DNA of 17,085 nt, from positions 1-17,085 of the forward strand of contig JAZKEQ010000003.1 of the NCBI GenBank assembly GCA_040386935.1, in the 5' to 3' direction. The notes below the pieces were generated by a model. It was not told the DNA's origin. It worked only from the letters and a program-made list of their open reading frames with translations, and did not search any database. This DNA comes from JABMMZ01 sp040386935. GTDB taxonomy: Bacteria; Bacteroidota; Bacteroidia; NS11-12g; UBA955. A program made the translations under genes and the position numbers. Every line of letters starts with the position of its first letter. Position 1 is the first letter of the stretch. This document shows, one piece after another, positions 1-5,943 of the stretch.

Positions 1-346
1 TAAAAGTAATTTTAAAGACGTTAGAAGATTGCGAAACCAGCGGAGGCTAAATCCTTATTTATTACGGATTTTATCAAATACCGGACTCTTTTATTCAATT
101 TTATCTCATTAATTGTAGTGCCCCCTTGGCAAGTGTAATCATTCTTCAAAAATTTCAAATTGTATAGATACATGCAAGCTATTCTGGTTTTGCCTCCGGC
201 AAAGCTCCTTGGGTGGGGGCCTTACAAGCCCAATCTAAGTGCCAGGCTGCGCCTGTCATTTTTTGTTTCTTGTTATTTTAGTGCACATTAATATTTTTGT
301 GAAATTTCTAAACGTACTATTTTTTTGGGCGGTGCTTACAAAACAT
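1..346. other. Non-coding left edge, with repeat copy 1
   Basis: No convincing gene is visible here; all frames are broken by stops or give only short hydrophobic AT-rich translations. Positions 185-280 hold the first copy of a direct repeat (listed separately). A weak 6-bp hairpin (49-54 with 66-71) precedes it and could be the end of a gene lying outside the window, but it has a large loop and no clear T-run. The window edge prevents a firmer statement. Confidence 0.5.
185..280 (+). repeat. Direct repeat copy 1 (~96 bp)
   Basis: By eye 185-280 matches 905-1000 at 89 of 96 positions with no gap. The unit begins with a short hairpin (189-194 with 198-203) whose 3-nt loop differs between copies while the stem is conserved. 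It then has CAATCTAAGT, a GC-rich hairpin (243-247 with 251-255) and ATTTTTTGTTTC, which together look like a plus-strand rho-independent terminator. This copy stops before the palindromic second half present at 1001-1068, so it is a half element. No coding potential is apparent. Confidence 0.85.
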
Positions 347-718
347 CTAGAATTGATGCTCGTAAATTTTATAATAAATACTATCCTTTTTTTTATAGAA
401 ATTTACAATATTACTATTAGCAATTTTACTTATACTATCCTTAACACTAATATTATATTCTTTAAGATTGCCCATTAGAGTTAATTTTGTTATTTCAATT
501 ATTGAATCATTTGCTTTTATTTCGAAACTGTAATCCCCTCTATTAAGGTTTCCTATACTTACTATTATCCCATTGCAATCCATCTTTTCAAAAAGTGCCA
601 TACTTTCTTCAACTCTTTTTGAATTTTCATGAAACATATTTAAAATAATGCCCATCAAAATTAGAAAACAAACAAATAATCCCACATAGAATTTATCGAA
701 TATAACTTCATTTTTCAT
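347..718 (-). CDS. Small single-TM protein of unknown function
   Basis: I do not recognise this protein. It has about 123 residues: a short charged N-terminus, one hydrophobic membrane segment (about residues 10-27), then a mainly beta/charged soluble part rich in Lys, Ile, Asn and Ser that ends with a KKKDSIYYKIY-like stretch. A type II or lipid-free membrane-anchored topology is likely. A GTG at 721 directly precedes the ATG at 718; I prefer the ATG. No Shine-Dalgarno sequence is seen. The gene is much more AT-rich than the rest of the window and lies alone between two direct repeats (185-280 and 905-1000), which suggests recent acquisition. A small toxin, immunity or orphan membrane protein are all possible, but nothing in the sequence decides. 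The frame is open across its length and the membrane segment looks real, so I believe it is a gene. Confidence 0.65.
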   Translation of the reverse strand: MKNEVIFDKFYVGLFVCFLILMGIILNMFHENSKRVEESMALFEKMDCNGIIVSIGNLNRGDYSFEIKANDSIIEITKLTLMGNLKEYNISVKDSISKIANSNIVNFYKKKDSIYYKIYEHQF

Positions 719-758
719 CACACAAAGAAATTATATTTTGGCGATTTTCACTTTAAAA

Positions 759-780
759 TGTTTAAACCATGTTTAAACCA
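759..780. repeat. Tandem 11-bp repeat TGTTTAAACCA x2
   Basis: Two perfect, directly adjacent copies of an 11-mer, each containing the 8-bp palindrome GTTTAAAC, lie about 40 nt upstream of the start of the small membrane protein gene (ATG at 718). Spacing of one helical turn between two palindromes is what a dimeric regulator site often looks like, so an operator is possible. No regulator is identified; in AT-rich DNA the pattern could also be chance. Confidence 0.5.
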
Positions 781-904
781 AGTCAAAAAATTGGCTTAAA
801 ATTTTGTTAGAGGGGTAATTAAAATCAACGTAAAAATTCGTTTATCGTTTGCTTCACAATGTGTCGTAAAAACCTTAAAAAAAACAATTTTTTATGATTT
901 TTTT

Positions 905-1000
905 TGGTTTTGCCTGCGGCAAAGCTCCTTGGTGGGGGGCCTTACAAGCCCAATCTAAGTACCAGTCTGCGCCTGTCATTTTTTGTTTCTTGTCATCTTA
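905..1000 (+). repeat. Direct repeat copy 2 (~96 bp)
   Basis: Second copy of the unit at 185-280, exactly 720 bp away, with seven differences by eye. The leading hairpin (909-914 with 918-923) keeps its stem while the loop differs. The internal GC hairpin is weaker than in copy 1 (one mispair in CAGTC/GCCTG). Unlike copy 1, this copy continues into a mirrored second arm and forms the 950-1068 palindrome. Confidence 0.85.
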
Positions 1001-1068
1001 CAAAAGCTGGGCTTTTGACGCTGCCGCGAAACAAAAAATGCCGCCCTTACAGGCGGCACTTAGATTGG
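950..1068. repeat. 119-bp imperfect palindrome
   Basis: Three nested inverted pairs share a centre near 1009: CCAATCTAAGT 950-960 with 1058-1068, ATTTTTTGTTTC 978-989 with 1028-1039, and CAAAAGC 1001-1007 with 1011-1017. Between the outer and middle pairs each arm carries its own GC-rich hairpin. Each arm thus reads outside-in as CCAATCTAAGT, hairpin, T-run, that is, two terminator-like units facing each other. The same unit occurs alone in repeat copy 1. It looks like a dispersed genomic repeat rather than a gene part. Confidence 0.85.
1033..1057 (-). terminator. Rho-independent terminator of tRNA-Ala
   Basis: On the minus strand, 16 nt after the tRNA 3' end, the sequence forms GCCGCC-TGTAAG-GGCGGC followed by A and six T. 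This is a textbook intrinsic terminator. It is also the right arm of the 119-bp palindrome, so the repeat has supplied, or was selected as, the tRNA terminator. Confidence 0.75.
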
Positions 1069-1073
1069 TCTTG

Positions 1074-1147
1074 TGGAGAATATCGGAGTCGAACCGATGA
1101 CCTTTTGCATGCCATGCAAACGCTCTAGCCAGCTGAGCTAATCCCCC
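1074..1147 (-). tRNA. tRNA-Ala (anticodon GGC)
   Basis: Read on the minus strand, the sequence folds as a complete cloverleaf of 74 nt. The acceptor arm GGGGGAT/ATTCTCC contains the G3:U70 wobble that is the main alanine identity element. The D arm is GCTC/GAGC with the conserved GG in the loop. The anticodon stem is TTTGC/GCAAA with a 7-nt loop ATGGCAT, giving anticodon GGC (reads GCC/GCU, alanine). The T arm is ATCGG/CCGAT with TTCGACT in the loop. The discriminator is A; the CCA end is not encoded (the next bases are CAA). A broken copy of its 5' end lies upstream and a terminator follows. Confidence 0.96.
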
Positions 1148-1176
1148 AATTTATTTATAAGAACTAAGAAGTAACT

Positions 1177-1259
1177 GCTCTAGTACAGACGAATCTTTGA
1201 TTGTCTGTATCCTGACATTTGCTCGGCAAATCGTCAGGACCAGCTGAGCTAATCCCCCA
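1177..1259 (-). pseudogene. Truncated tRNA-Ala 5' copy, interrupted in D-loop
   Basis: On the minus strand 1259-1240 is identical over 20 nt to the start of the intact tRNA-Ala (TGGGGGATTAGCTCAGCTGG), and 1183-1177 reads CTAGAGC, exactly the next 7 nt of the intact gene. Between the halves lies a 56-bp insert (1184-1239), placed between the D-loop GG and the following C. After CTAGAGC the similarity ends; no anticodon arm, T arm or acceptor 3' half can be found. It is therefore a 27-nt remnant, probably from a tandem tRNA copy or a partial duplication, split by a small palindromic element. It cannot yield a functional tRNA. Confidence 0.8.
1184..1239. repeat. Two back-to-back palindromes (REPIN/BIME-like), 56 bp
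   Basis: Palindrome A (1184-1209) has a 7-bp outer stem TACAGAC/GTCTGTA, a one-base bulge, a 4-bp inner stem AATC/GATT and a TTT loop. Palindrome B (1210-1239) has a 7-bp outer stem TCCTGAC/GTCAGGA, an inner stem ATTTGC/GCAAAT, a TCG loop and a one-base bulge. Reversing A puts its bulged C directly before GTC, exactly as in B, so A and B share a design and lie in opposite orientation with no spacer. The pair splits the tRNA-Ala remnant cleanly. Family knowledge: REP/REPIN sequences moved by RAYT (TnpA-REP) enzymes look like this; no such enzyme gene is in the window. Confidence 0.75.
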
Positions 1260-1278
1260 TAATCTATAGAACTGATTG

Positions 1279-1310
1279 CCTTTTTAAAACCCTTAGGTTA
1301 TTTAAAAAGG
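1279..1310 (-). terminator. Hairpin behind the five-gene operon
   Basis: A 10-bp perfect stem CCTTTTTAAA/TTTAAAAAGG (1279-1288 with 1301-1310) is extended by further ACC/GGT pairing around a single bulged A. It lies 37 nt beyond the stop of the GT-C-type gene and is the only strong structure there. The A/T-rich stem lacks a clean T-run on the minus strand, so termination strength is uncertain. Confidence 0.5.
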
Positions 1311-1314
1311 GACA

Positions 1315-1322
1315 CAAAAGTA
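1315..1322 (-). promoter_or_regulatory. Possible -7 box upstream of tRNA-Ala
   Basis: TACTTTTG fits the Bacteroidota -7 consensus TAnnTTTG. Transcription would start near 1309 and run through the broken tRNA copy and the intact tRNA. The -33 position has only a T-run. The box overlaps the region of the operon-end hairpin, so this is tentative. Confidence 0.35.
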
Positions 1323-1346
1323 CTATTTTTTCTTAATTTTAAAAAA

Positions 1347-2894
1347 CTAATCCTTGATGTATATCTCTAATTCACCAAAAGCCGTGTCGCGACTGTACAA
1401 TGACGGCACATTGGCAGTGAATGTTTTCAGCCCGTTAATTTGATCTTCAGGAATTATCTGACCCCTGCCCGCCCTGTTGTCTTCAATAACCCTGGTGCGG
1501 GGATTATTTTTATAAAAAACAATGGTCTTGCTGTTGTCATACAAACCCTGTCCGTAATTATTGATGTAATCAAACCGCAGATCCCCTTCTTTTTTGTCGC
1601 TGCTAAATGGCTGATATCTGCAGGCTTTTACAAAAAACGAATTCGGCACATACATGGACAAATCACCTGATATGGGTGTTACCCCATCTTTAGCAGATAG
1701 ATAAGCTAGCGCTTTGGTTCCTGCATCTTTTGCTTTCAGGTAGTCGGCATCTTTTTCACGCGATACCAAATATTTCATACTGTCCTTGATATAACCGGTT
1801 TCAGGTAAGGCCATTATCACCAAAGCAATACAAGCCACCCAGGCTATTCGCATTCTGTGAATACTACCAACTGCACCTACTAACAACAATACCCAACCGA
1901 TGTATAAATAGTGAGGCCACAGACGCTTGGTACCGGCTGCAACCAGAACTAACAAAATCAGTCCTGCCAACATCACCAGTTGCTCAAAGGGCAATTGTTT
2001 TGATTTAAACGCCCTATAAGCTCCGTAAATCAATCCGGCCAGCACAATTGACACCAATACCCATCCATTCAAAACAAAGTATTCTGAAGCCATGTATTTC
2101 ATCCACCGCCAAAGCGTTACACTCGAATCGTCAAATGATTGGTCGATGGCTCCAAACGTGTGATCGATATAGGTTTCTAAATACAGTCGCTTAACCAATC
2201 CCAACAAAAGCGTTGGCACACCTATAATTACACCTGTTGCGAAGAACACAATCGGCATTGCAATTTTCTTAAACAGTGTTGCTTTATTTTTTACAAGGAA
2301 GTATAAACCAAACACCGGCAATAAACCGAGCGTAGAAATTTTAGTAGCAAAGGCAAGTCCAAGAAAAATAAATGGCCAGAATTTCTGATGACTGTGTTTG
2401 AAAGAGAAATAACAGAACAAGGCAATGCACAATAACTGATAAGGCTCGGGCTTAGGCACAACACTAAAATACAATGTGTAGGGCATCATGCACAACAACA
2501 AGGCCAATGCAGCGCGTAACCATGGCTTTTCCTTACTTATAAAAACAATGATCAATAAATAGAACGCCCACAGCAAAGCAGCAGTATGCGCCAATCGCGT
2601 AGCAATGATCTGCCCTTTAAGTCCTGCTATTTTATAGGGAATAAAAGACACAATTGCATCAACATAAAACACTAAACGACCGTACATTAAAGTATTGCCA
2701 TTGATGCTTTGAAACACAAAATGTTTCACACTTTCCGGTGTCAGCATTGCATGCACATTCCCTATGGCTATTAATTCATCGAATTGCGAAAAGCGGTCGT
2801 TGTGACCGCAAACACCCTCTGTCTGATACGTGTTTAGACCTGCCGTGATGGCAAACCAAAACAGCAAAAGGAGTTTGAAAACATGTTGTTTCAT
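1347..2894 (-). CDS. Polytopic GT-C-type membrane glycosyltransferase
   Basis: This 515-residue integral membrane protein has a hydrophobic N-terminal segment (about 7-20), a loop with NDRFSQFDE (32-40), then roughly nine or ten further membrane segments up to about residue 364. A soluble C-terminal part of about 150 residues follows, which includes AKDGVTPISGD and ends at ELEIYIKD. This layout resembles GT-C enzymes (families 39/83 and relatives), which take a sugar from a polyprenyl phosphate and transfer it on the outer face of the inner membrane. The acidic first-loop residues would be the catalytic candidates, but I cannot assign them with certainty. It is the last gene of a five-gene operon, 5 nt behind a DPM1-like family 2 enzyme that could make its lipid-linked donor. 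A hairpin follows. The exact family is unproven; the membrane topology is clear. Confidence 0.7.
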   Translation of the reverse strand: MKQHVFKLLLLFWFAITAGLNTYQTEGVCGHNDRFSQFDELIAIGNVHAMLTPESVKHFVFQSINGNTLMYGRLVFYVDAIVSFIPYKIAGLKGQIIATRLAHTAALLWAFYLLIIVFISKEKPWLRAALALLLCMMPYTLYFSVVPKPEPYQLLCIALFCYFSFKHSHQKFWPFIFLGLAFATKISTLGLLPVFGLYFLVKNKATLFKKIAMPIVFFATGVIIGVPTLLLGLVKRLYLETYIDHTFGAIDQSFDDSSVTLWRWMKYMASEYFVLNGWVLVSIVLAGLIYGAYRAFKSKQLPFEQLVMLAGLILLVLVAAGTKRLWPHYLYIGWVLLLVGAVGSIHRMRIAWVACIALVIMALPETGYIKDSMKYLVSREKDADYLKAKDAGTKALAYLSAKDGVTPISGDLSMYVPNSFFVKACRYQPFSSDKKEGDLRFDYINNYGQGLYDNSKTIVFYKNNPRTRVIEDNRAGRGQIIPEDQINGLKTFTANVPSLYSRDTAFGELEIYIKD

Positions 2895-2899
2895 TTAAA

Positions 2900-3616
2900 T
2901 TATTTGAGCTTTTTACTGAGTTCGAAAATATAGCGAAATGTGCGTTTAATCAACTTAAAACGCACTTTGAATGAAGACCCGCTCCCTCCTTTTGCCTCAC
3001 CATATAAGCGAGGTAAAAAGAAAACCGGAAAATCCAGAATCACCCCTTGTTTCTTTGCTTTGAACAGAAAATATAAATCCAATGAGAAATCTAATGGCGC
3101 ATCAGATTTTATCGCTTCATAAAATTGACGGTGAAATAATTTGGGTTGCGCATTAATTTCGGTCAACCTTGTTTTTAAAACAACACTGCATAAAAGTGCC
3201 ATGCACCAACTGAAAAATGTTTCGCTTAGTTTTCTGTTTCTGCGATAGCCTTTTACCAATACCGGTTTTTCTTTGGCCACAACGTACATATCCAATGCCT
3301 TGAAAACATCAGCAGGATCAGTTTGTAAATCGGCATGGGTCCAGGCCAGAAAATCGCCTTTTGCCTGAGTTAATCCATATAAAATACCATAACCGTAACC
3401 CTGATTCTTATCGACCTTTACCATGCGAATATGCTCTTCGATGCCATTTAACTGATCAGCAAACACTTTTGCAGAACCATCAGTAGAGCCATTATCCACC
3501 AATACTATTTCACATTCATCATGCGGCTTATCCCGAAGCAATGCTTTTAATTTCGCAACAATGTGCGGAATATTTTTTTCTTCGTTATAGCACGGAATGA
3601 CAACGGATAATTGCAT
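2900..3616 (-). CDS. Family 2 glycosyltransferase, DPM1-like
   Basis: This 238-residue cytoplasmic GT-A protein starts directly with the nucleotide-sugar fold: VVIPCYNEEKN (5-15), DNGSTDGS (41-48), GYGYGI (73-78) and HADLQTDP (94-101). The usual DXD-type motif here reads HADLQ; in most relatives the first residue is Asp. Further on, LTEINAQPKLF and LPRLYGEAKGGSG are typical of the dolichyl-/polyprenyl-phosphate sugar synthase branch. There is no C-terminal membrane domain. The expected reaction is transfer of a sugar from an NDP-sugar to undecaprenyl phosphate, although transfer to another acceptor is possible. It lies 6 nt behind the nucleotidyltransferase gene and 5 nt before the GT-C-type gene, a pairing that fits donor synthesis followed by use at the membrane. 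Confidence 0.85.
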   Translation of the reverse strand: MQLSVVIPCYNEEKNIPHIVAKLKALLRDKPHDECEIVLVDNGSTDGSAKVFADQLNGIEEHIRMVKVDKNQGYGYGILYGLTQAKGDFLAWTHADLQTDPADVFKALDMYVVAKEKPVLVKGYRRNRKLSETFFSWCMALLCSVVLKTRLTEINAQPKLFHRQFYEAIKSDAPLDFSLDLYFLFKAKKQGVILDFPVFFLPRLYGEAKGGSGSSFKVRFKLIKRTFRYIFELSKKLK

Positions 3617-3622
3617 GGCAGT

Positions 3623-4393
3623 TTATTTACCGTATTGGTGTTGAGGCAATTTTTTAAAATAATCTTCCCAGTAATTGAATGTTTCATAATCAGCCGGTGT
3701 TCCCCAACAGATATAGTGTTTCACTTCAAACGCTTTCACTTTTTTTCCCGAAGCAATTAAATCATTGATGCATTCATCTACATAAAATTCATTATTAATT
3801 CTTCTGTTCTGTTGTATCATTTGCTCAGCAGCTGAAACAAAATCACTGCCTTTCTTAAACCAGAAAGCACCAACAATGGCGTGACTTTCCAACGGTTGTG
3901 GCATATCGTATTTCACCTTGGCTTCTGTAACGGTATTCTGTCCGTCAACCACCACCCAACCGTATGCTTTTGGATTGACCAATACTGTCGGATTGTTGCG
4001 AAACGTAAACACAATCGCATCTGCATCGGCCTTAGCTGCTTCAAATGCATTGTCGTCATACACCATTCCATTGTCGCTGGCACCTATTACCAACTCTTCA
4101 TCTGTATTGATGAATTGCTTGGCCATTAAACAGGTGACTGCCTGACCTTCGGTTAATTGTTCGAGCACAATAATTTCCGCATTGGGAAAATACTCTAAAA
4201 TGCGATTGCTGATTTTATATTCCGAGACATGGAAGTCGCGGAGTATGAAAATATTTTTTTCTGCTTCAGGCAATGCTTTGCTAGCTTGCACCACCATGGG
4301 CAATTGCATGATTGGCAATAACGGCTTTGGGGTGGTATACCCTTTTTCCGTAAATCTGCTGCCGGCTCCGGCCATTGGTATTAGTTTAATCAT
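3623..4393 (-). CDS. Sugar-phosphate nucleotidyltransferase-like protein 1
   Basis: This 256-residue protein belongs to the NTP-transferase (GT-A-like) superfamily. It has the glycine-rich nucleotide loop GAGSRF (9-14), the PKPLLP lysine motif (22-27), LTEGQAVT (81-88) for base contacts, and ASDNG (106-110) with the metal-binding Asp. The C-terminus has the conserved pattern CWGTPADYETFNYWEDYF. The predicted reaction is NTP plus a phosphorylated sugar or polyol giving an NDP-product and pyrophosphate; substrate and base cannot be read from the motifs. All key residues are present, so it should be active. Its ATG overlaps the stop of the upstream paralogue by 4 bp (ATGA), implying translational coupling. 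It is one of two tandem copies of the same fold with equal length. Confidence 0.85.
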   Translation of the reverse strand: MIKLIPMAGAGSRFTEKGYTTPKPLLPIMQLPMVVQASKALPEAEKNIFILRDFHVSEYKISNRILEYFPNAEIIVLEQLTEGQAVTCLMAKQFINTDEELVIGASDNGMVYDDNAFEAAKADADAIVFTFRNNPTVLVNPKAYGWVVVDGQNTVTEAKVKYDMPQPLESHAIVGAFWFKKGSDFVSAAEQMIQQNRRINNEFYVDECINDLIASGKKVKAFEVKHYICWGTPADYETFNYWEDYFKKLPQHQYGK

Positions 4394-5160
4394 TTGCTGT
4401 ATGCTTCAAATATAGAGGACCAGTTGTTATATTCCGTCATGTCTTCGGGGGTACCCCATTGGCAAAAATGGGGAATTTTATCGTAAACCAAAACATCTAA
4501 CCCATCGCGTAACATCAGATTGTACACCAAACTGATGTAATACTCGCCATTCAGCATGATTTGCTCATCCATGAGTTGCTGAAAATATTTCTTGACATAA
4601 CTTCCCTTATCAAAATAATAAGTCCCTGCTGAGTGGTAGCCTTTTGCCTTATCAGCTTCGAAACTGAATTTTTCTTTTATTTCTGTTAATCGCATCTGCT
4701 CATCAACCTGGCAACCGGCATATAAATTCTGAGGGTGCAACAAGTGTGGATGAAATCCGGTGTAACAAGGAATGGCTCCTGCATAACGATGCCCTTCAAC
4801 AGATTTTTTAAAATCAGAATAATCCCATTCCATAAAGAAATCGCAATAGTTGCAAATTACTTGTTCATCATCGCCTATCAAATCAAATACCTGAGCCACT
4901 GTAAATACAGGGCCCAGCTTATGTGAATCAATTCCAACAACTTGTGCATTCGGAGAAATAGTCAACAAGGTTGACTTTAAATCACTATTCTCCAACATAT
5001 CGTTACGGCAAATAAAAATGACATCTGTTTCACCCGGAAACAAATTAGCAACATACTCTATAATCGGCATGCCGTGCATATGAATAAGAGCCTTATAGGT
5101 CGAAAAACCGGCTTTTACAAACCGACTCCCCTGACCTGTCATTGGTATAATAATTTTCAT
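4390..5160 (-). CDS. Sugar-phosphate nucleotidyltransferase-like protein 2
   Basis: This is a paralogue of the next gene, also 256 residues, with the same ends: an N-terminal GQGSRF loop (9-14) and a C-terminal CQWGTPEDMTEYNNW. The PKPL motif is altered to TYKAL (21-25), so the lysine stays but both prolines are lost. LTEGQA is replaced by KLGPVFTV (81-88), and the metal-site segment reads NYCDFF (104-109) with its Asp retained. The central part (HRYAGAIPCYTGFHPHL) differs strongly from the paralogue. It is probably a nucleotidyltransferase with a different substrate, or possibly a regulatory partner. It overlaps the phosphodiesterase gene upstream and the paralogue downstream by 4 bp each. 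In Bacteroidota such proteins are usually annotated only as capsule biosynthesis or NTP-transferase proteins. Confidence 0.8.
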   Translation of the reverse strand: MKIIIPMTGQGSRFVKAGFSTYKALIHMHGMPIIEYVANLFPGETDVIFICRNDMLENSDLKSTLLTISPNAQVVGIDSHKLGPVFTVAQVFDLIGDDEQVICNYCDFFMEWDYSDFKKSVEGHRYAGAIPCYTGFHPHLLHPQNLYAGCQVDEQMRLTEIKEKFSFEADKAKGYHSAGTYYFDKGSYVKKYFQQLMDEQIMLNGEYYISLVYNLMLRDGLDVLVYDKIPHFCQWGTPEDMTEYNNWSSIFEAYSK

Positions 5161-5870
5161 AATAGGTCTAACAGTTGTTTAGGATAATCGGTATAAAAAT
5201 GCTGAACACCCATGTCGAGATATTTTTTCATCTCACTTACTTCATTCACTACACAGGCGCCAAAACGCATGTTGTATTGTTTAATTGTATCAATTTTTTG
5301 CTGTGTAATACCGGGCCATTCATACATGAGGGTATCAAATCCAAATTTTCGTGCAATCTGCACATCCGTATCAAAATCAGTATGGGGTGGGCGGTCCCAG
5401 AAAACCGGCACTTTAGCGTCTATCGTTTTGGCTTCTATCAGGTATTCACAATTCACATCGTTGAAGCCAATTCGCCCTGTCATATTATGTGCTTTAACCA
5501 ATGCATAAGCCTTCCTCACTAGTCCATATTGTTTAGGCTGAATAGAAATACACGTGGCACTCCATTTGGCCATTTCTAATACTTCAGACAACAAGGGTAG
5601 ACGGTATTGTTTCCCATTATTAAAGTAGTGTCCGAAATTAAATCCAGATAATGCTTTGTAAGAAGTATTAGCGACCATACTTCTCTCGCCCGTTACGCGA
5701 TAGGTATCGGCATCGTGGGTTACTACCAACTGACCATCAGAAGTAGATTGAATATCCAACTCCAACCAACTGCATCCCATAGCAATGGCGCTTTCAAATG
5801 CTTCAAAAGTATTTTCAGGAAACTCCGACATATTGCCTCTGTGAGCGGCTACTCCATTTCCAAAATCCAT
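5157..5870 (-). CDS. Glycerophosphodiester phosphodiesterase
   Basis: This 237-residue GDPD-family TIM-barrel enzyme has AAHRGN (8-13), FPENTFEAF (17-25), WLELDIQ (35-41) and VVTHD (49-53), giving the catalytic set His10, Arg11, Glu37, Asp39 and His52. The length is normal for the short cytoplasmic (UgpQ-like) type. There is no signal peptide, so it acts inside the cell. The usual reaction hydrolyses glycerophosphodiesters to glycerol 3-phosphate and an alcohol. It is the first gene of the operon; its stop overlaps the next gene by 4 bp. A -7 box (5875-5882) lies only 4 nt before the ATG, and the HRG motif at residue 10 leaves no room for a later start, so the mRNA is probably leaderless. Its place with two nucleotidyltransferases and two glycosyltransferases suggests a role in making or remodelling a glycerophosphate-containing surface molecule; that part is inference. 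Confidence 0.9.
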   Translation of the reverse strand: MDFGNGVAAHRGNMSEFPENTFEAFESAIAMGCSWLELDIQSTSDGQLVVTHDADTYRVTGERSMVANTSYKALSGFNFGHYFNNGKQYRLPLLSEVLEMAKWSATCISIQPKQYGLVRKAYALVKAHNMTGRIGFNDVNCEYLIEAKTIDAKVPVFWDRPPHTDFDTDVQIARKFGFDTLMYEWPGITQQKIDTIKQYNMRFGACVVNEVSEMKKYLDMGVQHFYTDYPKQLLDLL

Positions 5871-5874
5871 GGAA

Positions 5875-5882
5875 CAAAAATA
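5875..5882 (-). promoter_or_regulatory. -7 box of the five-gene operon
   Basis: TATTTTTG matches the Bacteroidota -7 consensus TAnnTTTG. Only 4 nt separate it from the ATG of the phosphodiesterase gene, so transcription would start at or next to the start codon. No good -33 TTTG lies at the usual distance. Confidence 0.5.
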
Positions 5883-5943
5883 GGAAAAAGTATGAATGGA
5901 TGGCTTTTATGCCAATTGTATTTAGAAATTAGTAAAAATAACT

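Larger units (their letters stand above)
722..1073. other. AT-rich intergenic region with repeats
   Basis: No gene is supported here. The first part (722-900) is AT-rich and holds a tandem GTTTAAAC-containing repeat near the start of the small membrane protein gene. The rest is filled by direct repeat copy 2 and the large palindrome that runs up to the 3' end of the tRNA gene. Open frames that cross 894-1128 run through the repeat and the tRNA and are not genes. Confidence 0.7.

Noticed and set aside
49..71. Hairpin AAATCC/GGATTT as terminator
   Set aside because: Six-bp AT-rich stem with an 11-nt loop and no clear T-run; too weak to call.
239..478. Plus-strand 79-codon hydrophobic open frame
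   Set aside because: It starts inside repeat copy 1 and overlaps the more plausible minus-strand membrane protein gene; the hydrophobicity follows from T-rich DNA.
185..1068. CRISPR array
   Set aside because: Only two ~96-bp repeats 720 bp apart with a gene between them; no short regularly spaced repeats and no cas genes.
894..1128. Plus-strand open frames across the repeat and tRNA
   Set aside because: They translate the repeat and the antisense of the tRNA gene (the SRTDDLLHAM string is a known tRNA shadow); no start signal or family match.
1184..1239. tRNA intron
   Set aside because: The insert is in the D-loop, has no group I or II features, and the rest of the tRNA copy is missing.
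1074..1259. tRNA gene as attachment site of an integrated element
   Set aside because: Integrases normally duplicate the 3' part of a tRNA; here only the 5' 27 nt are repeated and no integrase or phage gene is present.
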